Shown one piece after another: positions 8,959-16,479 of a stretch of 61,509 bases of DNA. The translations under genes and the position numbers were made by a program. The stretch covers positions 1 through 61,509 of the forward strand of contig JBFWMB010000018.1 in NCBI GenBank assembly GCA_050251815.1. Reading direction: 5' to 3'. This stretch comes from GWE2-40-63 sp050251815 (lineage in GTDB: Bacteria > Bacteroidota > Bacteroidia > Bacteroidales > SZUA-534). Under the pieces are notes generated by a model. It ran no database searches. It saw only the letters and a list, made by a program, of their open reading frames with translations, and had not been told where the DNA came from. The stretch's first letter is position 1. Every line of letters begins with the position of its first letter.

Positions 8959-9432
8959 TTAGTTGTTCGTATTGTTAACAATATTATTCTGGCTTTGTTT
9001 CAAAAAATAGGCAGCAAAAAATTGTTCAATGGCAGCAAATGCTTCGTGAAGCGAAACATAATTTTTAAGCGTAAATCTGGTTTGCCCTTTTATCATGGCC
9101 GATAATTGCCGGCCATGCGAATTATTAAACAAACACAAAACCGGTTTATTTAGAAAAAGTGCTGTGGCCAATTCGTAACCTACTCCCATCGAAGTCTGCG
9201 TTACTTCAGCCACCACCACATCGCTTTGGCGTAACCATTCCACATCGCGATCGTGAATCTGTTCATCGCTTAAGTGGGCTTCCTGTGCCAACAAAGCATT
9301 ATCGGCAATATGTTCGGTTAACACATTTCCATAGTTATGTAGCTCAGTTATCATTTTTTGATACTCCGAAGCGTAATCCCGTCCTCCACGAATAGATGCA
9401 GCAAAATAAATATTGATATTTTTTGGGTACAT
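8959..9432 (-). CDS. DNPH1/RCL-like 2'-deoxynucleoside 5'-phosphate N-hydrolase
   Basis: A 157-residue protein of the nucleoside 2-deoxyribosyltransferase superfamily. It closely resembles vertebrate DNPH1 (RCL), which cleaves the N-glycosidic bond of deoxynucleoside 5'-monophosphates to give a free base and deoxyribose 5-phosphate. Shared motifs, in order, are IYFAASIRGGRDYASEYQ (substrate phosphate loop), YGNVLTEHIAD, IHDRDVEWLRQSDVVVAEV (catalytic Asp region), and SMGVGYELATAL with the catalytic Glu, then GRQLSAMIKG. These match human DNPH1 almost word for word, as recalled. Its likely role is nucleotide-pool cleaning or salvage. It heads a two-gene unit with the dihydroorotate dehydrogenase-like gene, and is divergent from the HU/SPOR gene. 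Confidence 0.82.
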   Translation of the reverse strand: MYPKNINIYFAASIRGGRDYASEYQKMITELHNYGNVLTEHIADNALLAQEAHLSDEQIHDRDVEWLRQSDVVVAEVTQTSMGVGYELATALFLNKPVLCLFNNSHGRQLSAMIKGQTRFTLKNYVSLHEAFAAIEQFFAAYFLKQSQNNIVNNTNN

Positions 9433-9530
9433 ATGAAACTATTTTAGTAAAACTTAAGTGAATAAAGCTACGAATAATTATATAATAAAATTTTATTGTA
9501 AATTTACCCTGACAAAAAAAACAGTAAGGC

Positions 9531-10610
9531 ATGATTAGTAAATACCTGAAAGAGCTTATCGCGAATAATAACCGCATTATTATTCCCGATTTTGGTGCCT
9601 TTATGATACAAGACACCCCCGAAGGAAAACAAATATCGTTTAACGATTTTTTAAAGTTTAACGACGGATTGTTGATTAATCAGATAATAAAGGCTGAAAA
9701 AATCAGCAAAACTGAGGCTGGCGAAAAGATTACAGCTTTTATACAAGAAGTAGAGAAAAGTTTTGCCAGTAAAAAACCTTATGAAATTAAAGAAGTTGGT
9801 TTTTTAGTAAAAGATAATCTGGGTAACATTAAGTTTGAAACCAAGGTTCAAACCAGTGCATCTGACGAGCCAACGGCATCGCCAACCGATGTTAAACCCA
9901 CCATTATTTTGGATGAAGCTCCTGTTAAAGAAACAACTGATAGCGAAACTCCAAAAAAAGATGCCTCTCCGGCGGCAAAAACTAAAGTGGAAAAAACCAT
10001 AACCGAACCGGAAAAATCCACTGAACCTGTTAAGCCTACTTCAAAGCCTGAATCCAAATCAATTCCGCCCGTTACCGAAAGGCCCAAAACCTCTCAAACG
10101 GAAATTAATAAACCCATATCAAATACTAAACAAGAAATCCCTATGACAAGCTCATCAAACAATTCTCGCAACCTGATTATTATACTAACATTAGTAATAA
10201 TAATTGTAGGTGGTGGTGTATGGTCGTTTTTTGCCTTCGATTTAAAAGACAAATTCTTTGGAAAAAAAGAAGTAATTGAGACCCCAGTGGTAGAAGTTCC
10301 GGCCCCGGTTGACACCTTGGCCCTTGCTGACACCATTGAAGAACCGGTGGTAGTTGAAGAACCTGTTGAACCCGTAGTTGAAGCTTATGTGAAAAAATAC
10401 TACGTAGTTGCCGGCAGTTTTAAAGTTGCCTCGAACGCAGAGCGTTACCAGCAAAAACTGCTGGAAGAGGGTTATGCCTCAGAAATTGTAATGCGAAGCA
10501 ATGGATTCCACATTGTAAGTTACAAAACCCTGTTTACCTGGCGCGATGCCTTAAGTGAATGGAAAACCATGCGGCAATCAAATGCTGAAACCTGGATATT
10601 TATTAAATAA
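9531..10610 (+). CDS. Membrane protein with N-terminal HU-like (CCDC81-type) domain and C-terminal SPOR domain
   Basis: A 359-residue single-pass protein. Residues 1-103 resemble the HU/CCDC81-type domain common in Bacteroidota (YLKELIANNNRIIIPDFGAF, then FLKFNDGLLINQII). Residues 110-212 are a low-complexity Pro/Thr/Lys/Glu linker, 214-234 a transmembrane helix, 245-285 an acidic Pro/Val linker, and 288-359 a SPOR domain (YYVVAGSFKVASNAERYQQK) of the kind that binds denuded peptidoglycan at division sites. The HU-like part would be cytosolic and the SPOR part periplasmic, so the protein could link nucleoid or cytosolic partners to the septal wall. That role is inference; DNA binding by this HU subtype is unproven. 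A strong terminator follows. Confidence 0.85.
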   Translation: MISKYLKELIANNNRIIIPDFGAFMIQDTPEGKQISFNDFLKFNDGLLINQIIKAEKISKTEAGEKITAFIQEVEKSFASKKPYEIKEVGFLVKDNLGNIKFETKVQTSASDEPTASPTDVKPTIILDEAPVKETTDSETPKKDASPAAKTKVEKTITEPEKSTEPVKPTSKPESKSIPPVTERPKTSQTEINKPISNTKQEIPMTSSSNNSRNLIIILTLVIIIVGGGVWSFFAFDLKDKFFGKKEVIETPVVEVPAPVDTLALADTIEEPVVVEEPVEPVVEAYVKKYYVVAGSFKVASNAERYQQKLLEEGYASEIVMRSNGFHIVSYKTLFTWRDALSEWKTMRQSNAETWIFIK

Positions 10611-10629
10611 GAAGTAAAAAAATAATCAG

Positions 10630-11715
10630 CTAGGAATACAGGCCGCCCGCGCGGCCTGTATTTTTTGCCAGTAAGGCAAATTCATATTCAAAATTGGGGG
10701 TGAACACTGATGTTCCCGTTTTTTTCTTTATGGCTTCAAAACTCCAGAATCGCCCATCGGCAAGCTCTTCTTTATTAATTGTTATTGCTTTGGTATAACG
10801 GGTAGCAAACGTAAAAACCAACTCCGATTCCACTGCTGACTTCCACACATATTGAAACAGAAAACGGGGTTCAAAATCGACCAGCCCCAGCTCTTCAGAA
10901 GCCTCGCGTATAAGTCCCTGTTCTACCGTTTCGCCCAATTGCAGGTGCCCGCCAACCGAGGTGTCCCACTTATTGGGTTGTATCGTTTTATTTGCCGGAC
11001 GTTTTTGTAAATACAAATTGCCCCGGGAATCAAAAACATGTAAATGCACCACCGGATGAAGCAAATCGGGATTGGAATGACAAGCAGTACGACTGGCTTT
11101 ACCAATTATTTTTCCGCTTTCGTCGACCAATGGGAACCATTCCTCATTGCTCATTTTCCGTTGTTTCAGTTTTAACTTTAAAAATTCATACAAAAAATAG
11201 CCGCCTATTATTATATAAAACAAGCCTCCACTTATAAAAAACCAAGCCTGGTCCGATAGAAACCACGCCGCATAAAAGACCAAAGCCGTATGAAAAACAA
11301 AAATGTAAAACAGTATTTTAATGCTCCGGTTCATCTGTTGGTATTGCTCATCGGTTAAAGTCAAATCACCCGTATAGCGTTTCGACATTTGGAGTAACAT
11401 GTTTTGGGGAGTAAAAACCGAAACACCCAGCAAAACACAGATTATCAAACCAATAATTCCAGGCTTTAATTTAAAAAAAACATCATTTTCAAGAGCCAGT
11501 GAAACACCTCCCATAGCTAACAACAAAAGGGTATCGAACAAAACAAATTTATCGATACGCCGTTCTTTAATTAAAAAATAAAGTATTTCTGCCGTGCCCA
11601 CCACCAAAGCAGCAATTAAACCGGCTTTGGTTCCCCAAACCTCATCAATAACAATAAAAATAAATAAGGGAATTAATCCCGGAAGCATCTTTAGCAGTAG
11701 TTGGCGCGTATTCAT
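10630..11715 (-). CDS. Membrane protein fused to a Nudix hydrolase domain
   Basis: A 361-residue two-part protein. Residues 1-185 form about five to six transmembrane helices resembling septation protein A/VC0807-type membrane proteins (GLIPLFIFIVIDEVWGTKAG, GLIICVLLGVSVFTPQNML). Residues 190-350 are a Nudix hydrolase of the IPP-isomerase-like subgroup: FPLVDESGKIIGKASR at its start, and a complete Nudix box at 256-278 in the pattern G-x5-E-x7-REASEELGL, preceded by NKWDTSVGGH. The substrate is unknown. The membrane tether would place the hydrolase at the inner cytosolic face. The last ten codons overlap the terminator of the convergent HU/SPOR gene. I see no internal stop or start that would split the two halves. 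Confidence 0.85.
   Translation of the reverse strand: MNTRQLLLKMLPGLIPLFIFIVIDEVWGTKAGLIAALVVGTAEILYFLIKERRIDKFVLFDTLLLLAMGGVSLALENDVFFKLKPGIIGLIICVLLGVSVFTPQNMLLQMSKRYTGDLTLTDEQYQQMNRSIKILFYIFVFHTALVFYAAWFLSDQAWFFISGGLFYIIIGGYFLYEFLKLKLKQRKMSNEEWFPLVDESGKIIGKASRTACHSNPDLLHPVVHLHVFDSRGNLYLQKRPANKTIQPNKWDTSVGGHLQLGETVEQGLIREASEELGLVDFEPRFLFQYVWKSAVESELVFTFATRYTKAITINKEELADGRFWSFEAIKKKTGTSVFTPNFEYEFALLAKNTGRAGGLYS
10635..10667 (+). terminator. Rho-independent terminator of the HU/SPOR gene
   Basis: A perfect 12-bp stem AATACAGGCCGC / GCGGCCTGTATT with loop CCGC, followed by a T-run on the plus strand. It lies about 25 bases after the stop at 10610 and is entirely within the last codons of the convergent membrane-Nudix gene. 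Confidence 0.9.
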
Positions 11716-11751
11716 TTAATGGGGTTCAGATTTTAATGCGTTTTATCGTGA

Positions 11752-13065
11752 TCAGCGTTTAGGAATTACTACCAATTTTCCGACTGGAAGCGCCTGAAGC
11801 GGCTCCATTTTATTGGCGGCAACTATCAGTGATATTTTTACATTGTATTTATTGCTTAAGGTACTGAAGCTCTCTCCTGATGCCACTTTGTGAATGGCAG
11901 TAACCGGAATATTTAGTTTTTTCCCGGCAATCAGCTTTTCAGCAACCGAACCGTTTATAGCTATAAGTTCTTTTTGCGTTACATTATAGCGAATAGCTAT
12001 CCGATACAAGTTTTCACCATATTTTATTTCATGTTCGTAATATACGGGTTTACCCTGAATTGCAGGAGCAGTTTGTTTGCTCGCTTGTACCTTTTGCTGT
12101 TGTAGCTTTTCACTGCTTTTTTGTTCAATCGGTTTTTCCTCTGGCTTTATAACTGTCGTTTTGTCGCCTTCCTTTTTCTGATTTCCAACTTCGGCTGATT
12201 TTACCAAAGCGGTATTTGCTCGTTTGCTGGTTTTGTTTTTCAAATCGGGAAAAAAGATGAACGCGGAAATTACCAATAAAAGGGATAACACTATGGTTGC
12301 AATACCCAACAGGTTTTTTCTGTTTATTGGTTCCAGCGTTGGTTCTGTTTCAACAACCTTTTCTGAAAATTCCAGCACCTGAATGGTGTAATTATCTTTG
12401 GCTCCGGCTTCGTGAACTTTTTCGGCCAGTTTTAAGCTTTTGTGTTCGGGTGCCGTGTTGGTATCACTTAAAACTTCAAGCAGGCTTTCCTTTCCAAGCA
12501 CATCGGTAACTCCATCGGTACACAACAAAAATAAATCGTTGGTTTCTATAGTTAAAGGTTGTTTGCAGACACCAAATTTAATGTCTTTATGATGACCCAA
12601 TAAAATAGTCACCTCAGCATCGTTAGGGTATTCAGGTGTTTCCACATGATCGCGAGTCAGCAATTGCAATTTTCCGTCACGTAAATGATAAATCCGGCTA
12701 TCGCCTGCGTAAGCATAATATACCTTATTGTTTTTTACAATTAAAATAGCCAAGGTACTTCCGATTCCCTGGTATTTTTCATTTTTTAAGGTCTGCTGAT
12801 ATAGGGTATAATTGGCATAAACCACAGCGTTGGTTATAGCTTTATCGAAATCGCTGTAGGTGCGGTTAAAAAAGTATTTCCGGATACTTTCGGCAACCAT
12901 TTTTGATGCCAGCGCTCCATGCCCTTCAACTCCGTTGTGACCATCGCAAACGGCAAACACATGGCCTTCGGCAATATCAAACTCAACAAAAGCATCGGTG
13001 TTAAATTTCATATCGATGCCGGTTTCTGTTTTTACTCCAAAACTTAAATACAAGGTATTGCTCAT
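11752..13065 (-). CDS. PP2C-family protein phosphatase with transmembrane helix and two LysM domains
   Basis: A 437-residue protein. Residues 1-235 form a PP2C (PPM) Ser/Thr phosphatase with the metal-binding residues in place: FAVCDGHNG (Asp41, Gly42), YYAYAGDSRIYHL, LLCTDGVTD (Asp184) and KDNYT (Asp224). A single transmembrane helix at about 252-272 is followed by a Lys/Gln/Glu-rich linker and two LysM domains (about 343-390 and 392-436; GENLYRIAIRYNVTQKEL and GESFSTLSNKYNVKISLI). The phosphatase would be cytosolic and the LysM pair periplasmic, where it could bind peptidoglycan. The gene lies 15 bases after the DUF554 gene and after the TM1266-like regulator, so it is probably in the operon facing the hydrogenase-type cluster. 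No cognate Ser/Thr kinase gene is seen in the window. Confidence 0.88.
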   Translation of the reverse strand: MSNTLYLSFGVKTETGIDMKFNTDAFVEFDIAEGHVFAVCDGHNGVEGHGALASKMVAESIRKYFFNRTYSDFDKAITNAVVYANYTLYQQTLKNEKYQGIGSTLAILIVKNNKVYYAYAGDSRIYHLRDGKLQLLTRDHVETPEYPNDAEVTILLGHHKDIKFGVCKQPLTIETNDLFLLCTDGVTDVLGKESLLEVLSDTNTAPEHKSLKLAEKVHEAGAKDNYTIQVLEFSEKVVETEPTLEPINRKNLLGIATIVLSLLLVISAFIFFPDLKNKTSKRANTALVKSAEVGNQKKEGDKTTVIKPEEKPIEQKSSEKLQQQKVQASKQTAPAIQGKPVYYEHEIKYGENLYRIAIRYNVTQKELIAINGSVAEKLIAGKKLNIPVTAIHKVASGESFSTLSNKYNVKISLIVAANKMEPLQALPVGKLVVIPKR

Positions 13066-13080
13066 TCTAACTATTTTTTT

Positions 13081-13761
13081 TTACCAACCAAAAAAGTAAA
13101 CCAAAACTACCACTACCAGCAGGGCTGGAAGCATATTTACCACTTTTATTTTTGTAATTTCAAGTATGTTTAACCCCATACCTATTAATAACAATCCGCC
13201 GACAGCCGACAGTTCGTTTATCATAAGCTCATTCATCTGCTCGTTCAGCACCCGGGCAAATAGCGTTAACCCTCCCTGGTAAATCAACAAAGGTATCACC
13301 GAAAACATAACTCCGGCACCCAATCCGGCAGCCAAAGCAATTGACGAAATACCATCCATCAGCGATTTTGCCAGCAATAAATTGGGAGGATTCCCCAAAC
13401 CTTCTTCAAAAGCTCCCAATATGGTCATCGATCCCATGCAATACAACAGAAAGGCGCTTATCATTCCTTCAGAGAACTTATGATTATCAGACTTAACTTT
13501 GCTTTTTGTCCAATCGGAAAATCGCTGAATCCGTAATTCAATGTTCCACCAGGTGCCCCAAATGGCTCCCAGCACCACACTAAAAACAAGAATCAGGTAA
13601 TTTTCGGTTTTCAGAGCCATGGCTATGCCCACAAATAAGGTAAATAATCCGATACCCTGAAATATGATGCTAATGTATTTTTTTGGGATGCGGGCATGAA
13701 AGATCAAACCAATTATGCTTCCTAAAATTACCGCTCCTACGTTAATTAGTGTTCCCCACAT
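13081..13761 (-). CDS. DUF554 family membrane protein
   Basis: A 226-residue polytopic membrane protein with about six to seven helices, matching the DUF554 (YdfK/YqgA-like) pattern. It shows the N-terminal MWGTLINVGAVILGSIIGL, VVLGAIWGTWWNIE, FLLYCMGSMTILGAFEEGL and GGLLLIGMGLNILEI. The function of the family is unknown; a transport role has been suggested but not shown. It starts one base after the stop of the TM1266-like regulator gene and ends 15 bases before the PP2C-LysM gene, so the three look like one operon. Confidence 0.85.
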   Translation of the reverse strand: MWGTLINVGAVILGSIIGLIFHARIPKKYISIIFQGIGLFTLFVGIAMALKTENYLILVFSVVLGAIWGTWWNIELRIQRFSDWTKSKVKSDNHKFSEGMISAFLLYCMGSMTILGAFEEGLGNPPNLLLAKSLMDGISSIALAAGLGAGVMFSVIPLLIYQGGLTLFARVLNEQMNELMINELSAVGGLLLIGMGLNILEITKIKVVNMLPALLVVVVLVYFFGW

Positions 13762-13762
13762 G

Positions 13763-14011
13763 CTAGTTGTTTTTTGTCACTATCGATTTTACGCGGATAC
13801 CCTTCAGTTTTCCCAATTTTCCGCTTAAAGCACCCAATTCGTCGGTGGTACCTTCCAAAACCAGCGAAATAATGCTTTTGTTTTTATCGCGCATGCTGAT
13901 TCCCTGCCGGCCAATAATTAATTGACTGTAATCCGAAATAATGGCATTCATCTTTGCCACATCGTCCTTTGTATCAACAAGTATTAAAATTGAGCCTATA
14001 CGCTGTTCCAT
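13763..14011 (-). CDS. TM1266-like iron-only hydrogenase system regulator
   Basis: An 82-residue ACT-like ferredoxin-fold protein. The sequence MEQRIGSILILVDT, then YSQLIIGRQGISMRDK and ISLVLEGTTDELGALSGKLG, fits the family named after Thermotoga TM1266 (putative iron-only hydrogenase system regulator), which resembles the C-terminal half of NikR without a DNA-binding part. The frame is open to 14098, but the extra 29 residues do not look like the family, and the ATG at 14011 gives the standard length. It is divergent from the [FeFe]-hydrogenase-type genes that start at 14303, which strengthens the family call. It is the first gene of a leftward operon with the DUF554 and PP2C-LysM genes. Confidence 0.85.
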   Translation of the reverse strand: MEQRIGSILILVDTKDDVAKMNAIISDYSQLIIGRQGISMRDKNKSIISLVLEGTTDELGALSGKLGKLKGIRVKSIVTKNN

Positions 14012-14268
14012 CCTGAACTTTATTAAAACCAAAATAGTTTTGGGCTTAAAACCACAAATTGGTTTAAGGAACCATTTGCTGTTATTCATACGTTCCAAGA
14101 ACCAATCAGCCTACAAATCTAATAATTCCCCCGGTTTTTAACAGGTTTTTCTTCAACACTTTTAGCAAGCCTTAAAAAACAAAAAACAACACCTTCCTCA
14201 CTGATTAAAGTCATGTAAAATCGGGGTATTCAAGCATGTTCAACAACGCTATAAATAAAAAAGATTGC

Positions 14269-14276
14269 TAAATTTG
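14269..14276 (+). promoter_or_regulatory. Bacteroidota -7 promoter element before the [2Fe-2S]/hydrogenase-type operon
   Basis: TAAATTTG fits the Bacteroidota -7 consensus TAnnTTTG and lies 26 bases before the ATG at 14303. A clear -33 element is not seen, so the call rests on the -7 match and spacing. Confidence 0.5.
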
Positions 14277-14302
14277 AATACCATTTCAATAAAACAAAAG
14301 CA

Positions 14303-14551
14303 ATGGGTGAAAAAACTGAAATAATTATTTGTTTGGGAAGCTCCTGTTTTGCGCGGGGCAATAAAAAAACGGTACAGGCCATTGAATCTTATATAAATGA
14401 GCACAACCTGAAAGACCGCGTTTATTTTCATGGAGGTCATTGTTTTGGAAATTGCGACAGAGGTCCGATACTAAAAGTGAACGATCGGTTTTATGAAAAA
14501 GTGGATTCATTTAATGTAATTGATATACTGGCCAAAGAACTCGACGATTAG
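14303..14551 (+). CDS. Small thioredoxin-fold [2Fe-2S] ferredoxin (NuoE/HydC-like domain)
   Basis: An 82-residue protein of the thioredoxin-like [2Fe-2S] ferredoxin family, also found as the C-terminal part of NuoE and in [FeFe]-hydrogenase accessory subunits. The four cluster ligands are Cys10 and Cys15 (ICLGSSCFARGN) and Cys47 and Cys51 (HCFGNCDRGP), in the C-x4-C...C-x3-C pattern. It is the first gene of a rightward operon, 51 bases before the sensory-type hydrogenase gene. A similar small [2Fe-2S] gene precedes the HydS-type gene in Thermotoga (from memory), so it probably passes electrons to or from that protein. Confidence 0.88.
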   Translation: MGEKTEIIICLGSSCFARGNKKTVQAIESYINEHNLKDRVYFHGGHCFGNCDRGPILKVNDRFYEKVDSFNVIDILAKELDD

Positions 14552-14602
14552 TTGGAACACCTATAAAAAATAGAGTGGAAATAAAAAACAAAAGGTAAGC
14601 GC

Positions 14603-16453
14603 ATGGAATTAATAAGTACAATAAAAGAAAAGTGTAAACTCTGCTATGCCTGCATCAGGGTTTGTCCGACAAAGGCCATTAAAATTGAGGACAATTACGC
14701 CAAAGTTATGGCCGACCGGTGTATTGGCTGCGGCAATTGCGTTACTGTGTGTGCTCCTAAGGCCCTTTATTACCACGATTCCATACAAAACGTAAAAGAT
14801 TTATTGACCTCCAATCAAAAAGTAGTTGCCATAGCAGCTCCAAGTATCTCCGGGGAGTTTCCCGACATCAGCAGTCGGAGAAATTTTGTGGGGATGATTA
14901 AGGCCCTGGGCTTCGATAAAGTTTGTGAAGTAGCTTTTGGTGCCGACCTCGTGGCTTTAAAATATCGTGATTTATTTTCCGATTTTAAAGGAAAATACTA
15001 CATAACCACCAATTGCCCCTCGGTAATTTACAATGTCGAAAAATTTCACCCCAACAGCATTACCAATCTGGCGCCCATTGTGTCGCCCATGATTGCCATG
15101 AGCAAAGTGGTACACAAAAAATACGGACCCGACATGAAAGTGGTTTATATTGGTCCGTGTACTTCAGCAAAAATAGAAGCCCGGCGGGTTGACGACGACG
15201 GAAAAGTAGATGAAGTGCTCACTTTTGTAGAACTGCGAAAGCTTTTTAAGGAATATGGCATCACCGAAAATACGGTCGAGTACAGCGATTTTGATCCACC
15301 ACATGGCGGAAAAGGCTCCCTATTTCCTATCAGCCGTGGAATGTTTCAATCGGTAGAAATAAACGAAGATTTGTTAACCGGACGGCTCATCAGTACCGAA
15401 GGAAGGTACAATTTTATTGAAGCCATCAAGGAATTTGAAAACCTGCAAACCCTGAAAAAGCATCTCGATTTGTTTTATTGCGATGGAGGATGTATTATGG
15501 GACCCGGTACCTCGCCCGGAGGACAAAAATTTAACCGTCGTACCCTGGTCATTGAATACACCAAAAAGCGGCTGGCAACAGGCAACAAGGAAGAATGGAA
15601 AAAAGAGGTGGAAACCTATTTAAAACTTGACCTGAGCCGAACCTATCAGATCGATGATCAACGTATGGAAGATCCTGATGAGGAACGCATAGAAAAAGTA
15701 CTAAAAGCCCTCGGGAAAACGCAACAATCGGATTATATCGACTGTGGAGCCTGCGGGTATCAAACCTGTCGCGAATTTGCCATTGCCGTGGGTCAGGGAC
15801 TGGCAAAACCCGATATGTGCATTACCTATAACATTAAAAACAAACAGGATTATATTAAAACGCTGAAGGTTACCAACGAAAAACTGGAAAAAACACGACA
15901 AGCACTTGAAAATTCGGAAAAGGAAGCTCTGATTGAAAAAGAAGCGGTTAAAGAAATGTCGAATACCACCAACATTATGATGCAAAAAATACCTTCAGGC
16001 ATTGTAATCATCGACAAAGATTTAAAAATAATACAATCGAACAAGCGTTTTATAAACTTGTTAGGCGAAGATGCCGAAACCATCAATGAGGTTATTCCCA
16101 TGTTGAAGGGTGCTGACCTTAAATCGCTCCTTCCACCCAATGTCACCAACTTGTTCCAGTATGCCATTAACAGCGACGACGGCATCGAAAACCGCGACAT
16201 AGTAATTGAACAACAACTGCTGAACATTTCCATTTTTCCTATTAAAAGAGGCGAGGTTGCAGGTGCAGTTATCCGCGATATGTTTTTACCCGAAGTGCGA
16301 CGTGAGGAAGTTATGAGCCGCATAACCGATGTGATTGATAAAAACCTGAAAATGGTTCAGAATATTGGCTTCTTATTAGGAGAGGGTGCTTCCGAAACAG
16401 AACAAATGCTAAAGTCCATAATCAACTCATACCGCTCCGACAAAAAAAGTTAA
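14603..16453 (+). CDS. Sensory-type [FeFe]-hydrogenase (HydS-like) with ferredoxin, Fes and PAS domains
   Basis: A 616-residue cytosolic multidomain protein. Two 4Fe-4S sites use Cys11/14/17/21 and Cys40/43/46/50. The [FeFe]-hydrogenase-like domain spans about 70-345: Cys138 in TTNCPS (loop L1), Cys186 in GPCTSAK (L2) and Cys293/Cys297 in YCDGGCIMGPG (L3) keep all four ligands of the H-cluster cubane. The proton-relay cysteine of L1 is Asn137, and the L2/L3 consensus residues of catalytic enzymes are changed. A Fes-type cluster site follows (Cys381, 384, 389, 406; CGACGYQTCREFA), then a coiled coil (420-455) and a PAS domain (about 455-565). This layout matches group C 'putatively sensory' [FeFe]-hydrogenases. 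With a phosphatase gene next, it resembles the phosphatase-linked subgroup. Hydrogen or redox sensing is the likely role. Confidence 0.85.
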   Translation: MELISTIKEKCKLCYACIRVCPTKAIKIEDNYAKVMADRCIGCGNCVTVCAPKALYYHDSIQNVKDLLTSNQKVVAIAAPSISGEFPDISSRRNFVGMIKALGFDKVCEVAFGADLVALKYRDLFSDFKGKYYITTNCPSVIYNVEKFHPNSITNLAPIVSPMIAMSKVVHKKYGPDMKVVYIGPCTSAKIEARRVDDDGKVDEVLTFVELRKLFKEYGITENTVEYSDFDPPHGGKGSLFPISRGMFQSVEINEDLLTGRLISTEGRYNFIEAIKEFENLQTLKKHLDLFYCDGGCIMGPGTSPGGQKFNRRTLVIEYTKKRLATGNKEEWKKEVETYLKLDLSRTYQIDDQRMEDPDEERIEKVLKALGKTQQSDYIDCGACGYQTCREFAIAVGQGLAKPDMCITYNIKNKQDYIKTLKVTNEKLEKTRQALENSEKEALIEKEAVKEMSNTTNIMMQKIPSGIVIIDKDLKIIQSNKRFINLLGEDAETINEVIPMLKGADLKSLLPPNVTNLFQYAINSDDGIENRDIVIEQQLLNISIFPIKRGEVAGAVIRDMFLPEVRREEVMSRITDVIDKNLKMVQNIGFLLGEGASETEQMLKSIINSYRSDKKS

Positions 16454-16479
16454 TGGCTCAGTAAAAATTGTATTATTCT

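Noticed and set aside
14603..16453. A catalytic hydrogen-producing [FeFe]-hydrogenase
   Set aside because: The proton-relay cysteine and other loop residues are changed, a PAS domain is present and a phosphatase follows, all of which fit a sensory protein better.
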